This document shows, in pieces, positions 6,170 through 8,483 of a DNA stretch of 8,483 bases (positions are counted from its first letter, which is position 1; every line of letters begins with the position of its first letter). Both the position numbers and the translations under genes were made by a program. This DNA comes from an uncultured Bacteroidia bacterium. Lineage in GTDB: Bacteria > Bacteroidota > Bacteroidia > Bacteroidales > UBA932. The stretch covers positions 1-8,483 of the forward strand of contig CACYEB010000168.1 in NCBI GenBank assembly GCA_902773305.1. Direction: 5' to 3'. The notes beneath the pieces are model-generated. The model was not told the DNA's origin. It did no database searches and worked only from the letters and a program-made list of their open reading frames with translations.

Positions 6170-7107
6170 CACTGCTGTCGCTGCTGCTGGCCATAATGCC
6201 GGCACACGCCCAGCGGACAGAGAAGGTGCCCTGGGGTGACTTTGAACACTGGGTCGTAAGGCACATCAAGGAGTCGGCCATAATCGGCGGAGAGACAAAG
6301 ACCATATACGCTATCGGCCCCGACGAAACCATCGACGCCAACAAGGCCTATGACTACTCAAAGACTATATGGGCTTCTTCAAACGCCTACGCCAGAGTTT
6401 CGGGAGTTACCAAGACCAGTCTTACTGTGGAGCCTGACGAAGGTCCCACCGGTAAATGCGCCCGCCTCACGACCCGTTTTGCGAGTTGCAAGGTGGCTGG
6501 ACTTGTAGACATCAAGGTACTTGCCAGCGGTGCAATATACTGGGGCAAGATGCTGGAGCCCATCACTGGGGTCAACAACCCCTATGGTTTTATGGACTGG
6601 GGTATCTCCTTTACCGAACGCCCGTCGGCACTGGTTTTGGACTTCAGGAGCGAGATGCCCTGTTCCGGCACCCTGACCAAAGGTACCACCTTCAGCCAGA
6701 AGGAGTTCCCGGGCAGCGACCCTTGCCAGATAATGTTCATCCTGCAGAAAAGGTGGGAAGACGAAGATGGCAACATCCACGCCCTGAGGGTGGGGACTGC
6801 GTTCAGGAGGATACACAAATCCACCTCCGGCTGGCAGACGGACATCCGTGTGCCGGTTATCTACGGTGATGCCAGGAACGACGGCAGTTACCGTGAATAT
6901 ATGGGACTGCTCACCGGACGCCTGACACTCTATGCCCTGAACAGCCGCGGCCAGAAAAAGAAAATAATAGAGGAAGGGTGGGCCCAGGCCGGCGAAACTC
7001 CGACACACGCCCTGCTGCAGATTACCGCCGGCAGCAGGGGGGCCTTTACAGGCGAGATAGGCAACACCCTCTGGGTAGACAACATACGCCTGGAATATCC
7101 ACAGTAA
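6151..7107 (+). CDS. Exported PCMD-domain (putative carbohydrate metabolism domain) protein
   Basis: From the ATG at 6151 this is a 318-residue protein with a Sec signal peptide: Lys3, hydrophobic core TLLSLLLAI, and AHA|Q cleavage near residues 20/21. A second start at 6166 forms an ATGA overlap with the SDR stop and still gives a signal peptide, so either may be used. There is no lipobox Cys, so a soluble periplasmic protein is expected. The mature part resembles the C-terminal beta-sandwich of Bacteroidota PCMD proteins. Shared features are ASGAIYWGKM near 125-134, GISFTERPSALVLDFRSEMP at 151-170 (the fold's central strand block), CQIMFILQKRW near 192-202, and the closing GNTLWVDNIRLEY at 304-316. 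PCMD proteins are usually surface or periplasmic with presumed glycan binding and no defined reaction. Its place between an SDR and a steroid reductase is unexpected; ligand binding or delivery is only a guess. The open frame reaches back to 6028, but that part lies inside the SDR. Confidence 0.8.
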   Translation: MGKTEMTLLSLLLAIMPAHAQRTEKVPWGDFEHWVVRHIKESAIIGGETKTIYAIGPDETIDANKAYDYSKTIWASSNAYARVSGVTKTSLTVEPDEGPTGKCARLTTRFASCKVAGLVDIKVLASGAIYWGKMLEPITGVNNPYGFMDWGISFTERPSALVLDFRSEMPCSGTLTKGTTFSQKEFPGSDPCQIMFILQKRWEDEDGNIHALRVGTAFRRIHKSTSGWQTDIRVPVIYGDARNDGSYREYMGLLTGRLTLYALNSRGQKKKIIEEGWAQAGETPTHALLQITAGSRGAFTGEIGNTLWVDNIRLEYPQ

Positions 7108-7117
7108 CCATTACGAT

Positions 7118-7891
7118 ATGACCATAACCGAGACCCTGTTCAACAACTTTCTGATAGCAATGGCAATAGTAGCCGTAGCGGTGTTCGTGGCGCTCTACTT
7201 TATCGACGCCGGCTATGGCAAGTTCTACAAGCCCAAGTGGGGACCGACTGTTGACAACCATCTGGGCTGGTTCTTGATGGAGGTTCCGGTCTTTATCGCG
7301 ATGTTGTTGCTATGGTGGCTGTCGCCCAGGCGCACAGACCTTGTGCGGGTGGTGTTCCTGCTGCTGTTCCAGGTGCACTACTTCCACCGGTCGTTCATAT
7401 TTCCCCGGCAACTGAACGGTCACAGCCGTATGCCCTGGGCCATAGTGGTAATGGGGGCCCTTTTCAACACCTTGAACGCCTTTATGCAGGGCGGCTGGAT
7501 ATTCTATTTCTCTTCGCCAGACCGATATACGTCTTCGTGGCTGACCTCGCTGCCGTTCATAGCCGGAACCCTGATATTCTTTGCAGGGATGTATATCAAC
7601 ATACAGTCCGACCACATAATACGCAACCTGCGCCAGCCCGGCGACACGGCGCACTACCTCCCCAAAGGGGGTATGTTCCGCTACGTGACCAGTGCAAACT
7701 ATTTTGGAGAATTCATCGAATGGTGCGGTTTCGCCCTGCTCACCTGGTCGTGGGCCGGGGCGGTGTTCGCACTCTGGACCTTCGCCAACCTTGGGCCAAG
7801 GGCAGCCCGCATCTATGATTTATATTGCAAGGAATTCCCCGACGAACTGGACACCGCAAAAGTAAAGCGGATAATACCGTTTATTTATTGA
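7118..7891 (+). CDS. 3-oxo-5-alpha-steroid 4-dehydrogenase (steroid 5-alpha-reductase, SRD5A family)
   Basis: This 257-residue polytopic membrane protein has the length and motifs of human SRD5A1/SRD5A2. These enzymes use NADPH to reduce the delta4 double bond of 3-oxo-steroids to the 5-alpha (allo) product. WFLMEVPVF near 51-59 carries Glu55, matching catalytic Glu57 of SRD5A2. VHYFHRSFIFP at 86-96 carries Tyr88, matching Tyr91. NIQSDHIIRNLRQPGD at 161-176 gives the NADPH-contacting Asn161, Asp165 and Arg172. GGMFRYVTSANYFGEFIEWCG at 184-204 includes Asn194 and Glu198. The protein ends KRIIPFIY, like the family's IIPFLF/LIPFIF terminus. About six or seven hydrophobic helices are visible (near 10-29, 51-69, 77-97, 104-123, 144-162 and 203-222). 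The resemblance is to SRD5A proper rather than to the related enoyl-CoA reductase TECR. It starts 10 bases after the PCMD gene, and the OYE gene begins 1 base after its stop. The true substrate, bile acid or steroid hormone, is inferred. Confidence 0.92.
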   Translation: MTITETLFNNFLIAMAIVAVAVFVALYFIDAGYGKFYKPKWGPTVDNHLGWFLMEVPVFIAMLLLWWLSPRRTDLVRVVFLLLFQVHYFHRSFIFPRQLNGHSRMPWAIVVMGALFNTLNAFMQGGWIFYFSSPDRYTSSWLTSLPFIAGTLIFFAGMYINIQSDHIIRNLRQPGDTAHYLPKGGMFRYVTSANYFGEFIEWCGFALLTWSWAGAVFALWTFANLGPRAARIYDLYCKEFPDELDTAKVKRIIPFIY

Positions 7892-7892
7892 T

Positions 7893-8483
7893 ATGGCAGA
7901 TTCCTACATAAATTCCCCCGTCTTTACCCCGGTGACCATAGGTCCTGTGACCCTGCGCAACCGCACTATCCGCAGCGCCGCGTTCGAGAATATGGCCTAC
8001 GGCAATTCCCCCTCGGACGACCTGTATGACTATCACACGGCGGTGGCGCGAGGCGGAGTCGGGATGACCACCCTCGCGTATGCATCGGTAAACCGGAGCG
8101 GCCTCTCTTTTGACGGCCAGTTGTGGATGCGCGAAGAGATAGTGCCCGGTCTTAAACGGATCACCGATGCAGTGCACGAGACAGGGGCAAAGTGTTCCAT
8201 CCAACTTGGCCATTGCGGCAATATGACCCACCGCTCTACCTGCGGCTGTATGCCGGTGGGAGCCTCCGGCGGCTTCAACCTGTATTCCCCCACGTTCGTC
8301 CGCGGTCTCAAGGTAAAAGAGATAGATGCACTGGTAGAGGACTTTGGCAGTGCTGTGGATCTGGCACGCAAAGCCGGTTTTGACTGCGTGGAGATTCACG
8401 CCGGGCACGGCTACCTGATAAGCCAGTTCCTTTCGCCCTACACAAACCACCGTCGGGACGACTACGGTGGTTCGCTTGACAAC
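7893..8483 (+). CDS. Old yellow enzyme family NADH:flavin oxidoreductase (ene-reductase), N-terminal part, cut by window edge
   Basis: The ATG at 7893 opens a frame of exactly 197 codons to the window edge. It gives the first half of the FMN-binding TIM barrel of the OYE / BaiCD-like family: the opening FTPVTIGPVTLRNRTIRSA near 11-29, ARGGVGMTTLAY near 52-63, IQLGHCGN near 103-110, and the hallmark VEIHAGHGYLISQFLSP near 166-182 followed by NHRRDDYGGS. Such enzymes reduce alkenes conjugated to carbonyls, with FMN and NAD(P)H. At the usual QLxHxGR position the Arg is Asn110, and STCG follows, which suggests a distinct subfamily. The end of the gene is not visible, so it cannot be told whether an Fe-S/FAD extension as in BaiCD/BaiH is present. 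It follows the 5-alpha-reductase by 1 base and could act as a 5-beta- or delta1-reductase on the same steroid. Confidence 0.92.
   Translation, partial: MADSYINSPVFTPVTIGPVTLRNRTIRSAAFENMAYGNSPSDDLYDYHTAVARGGVGMTTLAYASVNRSGLSFDGQLWMREEIVPGLKRITDAVHETGAKCSIQLGHCGNMTHRSTCGCMPVGASGGFNLYSPTFVRGLKVKEIDALVEDFGSAVDLARKAGFDCVEIHAGHGYLISQFLSPYTNHRRDDYGGSLDN

Noticed and set aside
6379..7008. 209-codon minus-strand frame opposite the PCMD gene
   Set aside because: No recognisable motif, and it lies entirely antisense to a gene with signal peptide and PCMD features.
7881..8450. 189-codon minus-strand frame opposite the OYE gene
   Set aside because: Antisense to the conserved OYE barrel; its own sequence shows no domain.

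Overview
The window looks like chromosomal DNA of a Bacteroidota species, most likely a gut-type Bacteroidales. Three things support this. Promoter-like sites fit the phylum's TAnnTTTG (-7) / TTTG (-33) pattern. Start codons lack Shine-Dalgarno sequences and have A/T-rich leaders instead. There is also an exported PCMD-domain protein, a family typical of the phylum. Genus cannot be fixed from the sequence. I see no mobile element, CRISPR array, rRNA or tRNA, and no gene-free stretch above 100 bases.

The layout is two divergent blocks meeting at about 5311-5401. Everything to the left is on the minus strand. In transcription order it holds a 93-residue helical protein with one EF-hand-like loop (5310-5029), a type I phosphoribosyltransferase (PRTase) of unknown substrate (4962-3880), a CodB-type nucleobase permease overlapping it by 14 bases (3893-2643), a long-chain acyl-CoA synthetase (2549-621), and the first 205 codons of a GntP-family permease 3 bases further on (617 to the window edge). 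The PRTase and permease form a tight two-gene unit that probably imports a nucleobase and converts it directly to a nucleotide; no cytosine deaminase is visible. A strong promoter precedes the PRTase. Its transcript should begin almost exactly at a 10-bp hairpin with a six-U run that ends at the start codon.

The plus-strand block is a compact operon: a short-chain dehydrogenase (5402-6169), an exported PCMD-domain protein (6151 or 6166 to 7107), a membrane steroid 5-alpha-reductase homologue strikingly like human SRD5A1/2 with the catalytic Glu and Tyr kept (7118-7891), and the first 197 codons of an old-yellow-enzyme flavin oxidoreductase (7893 to the window edge). Junctions are a 4- or 19-base overlap, a 10-base gap and a 1-base gap. 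An SDR, a 5-alpha-reductase and an ene-reductase together suggest reductive modification of a 3-oxo-delta4 steroid or bile acid. This resembles the isoallolithocholic-acid enzyme set (5AR, 5BR, 3beta-HSDH) described in Odoribacteraceae and Parabacteroides. The PCMD protein inside the operon is the least explained part.

The most interesting items are this steroid or bile-acid cassette with its exported partner, and the PRTase-CodB unit with its 5'-terminal hairpin.
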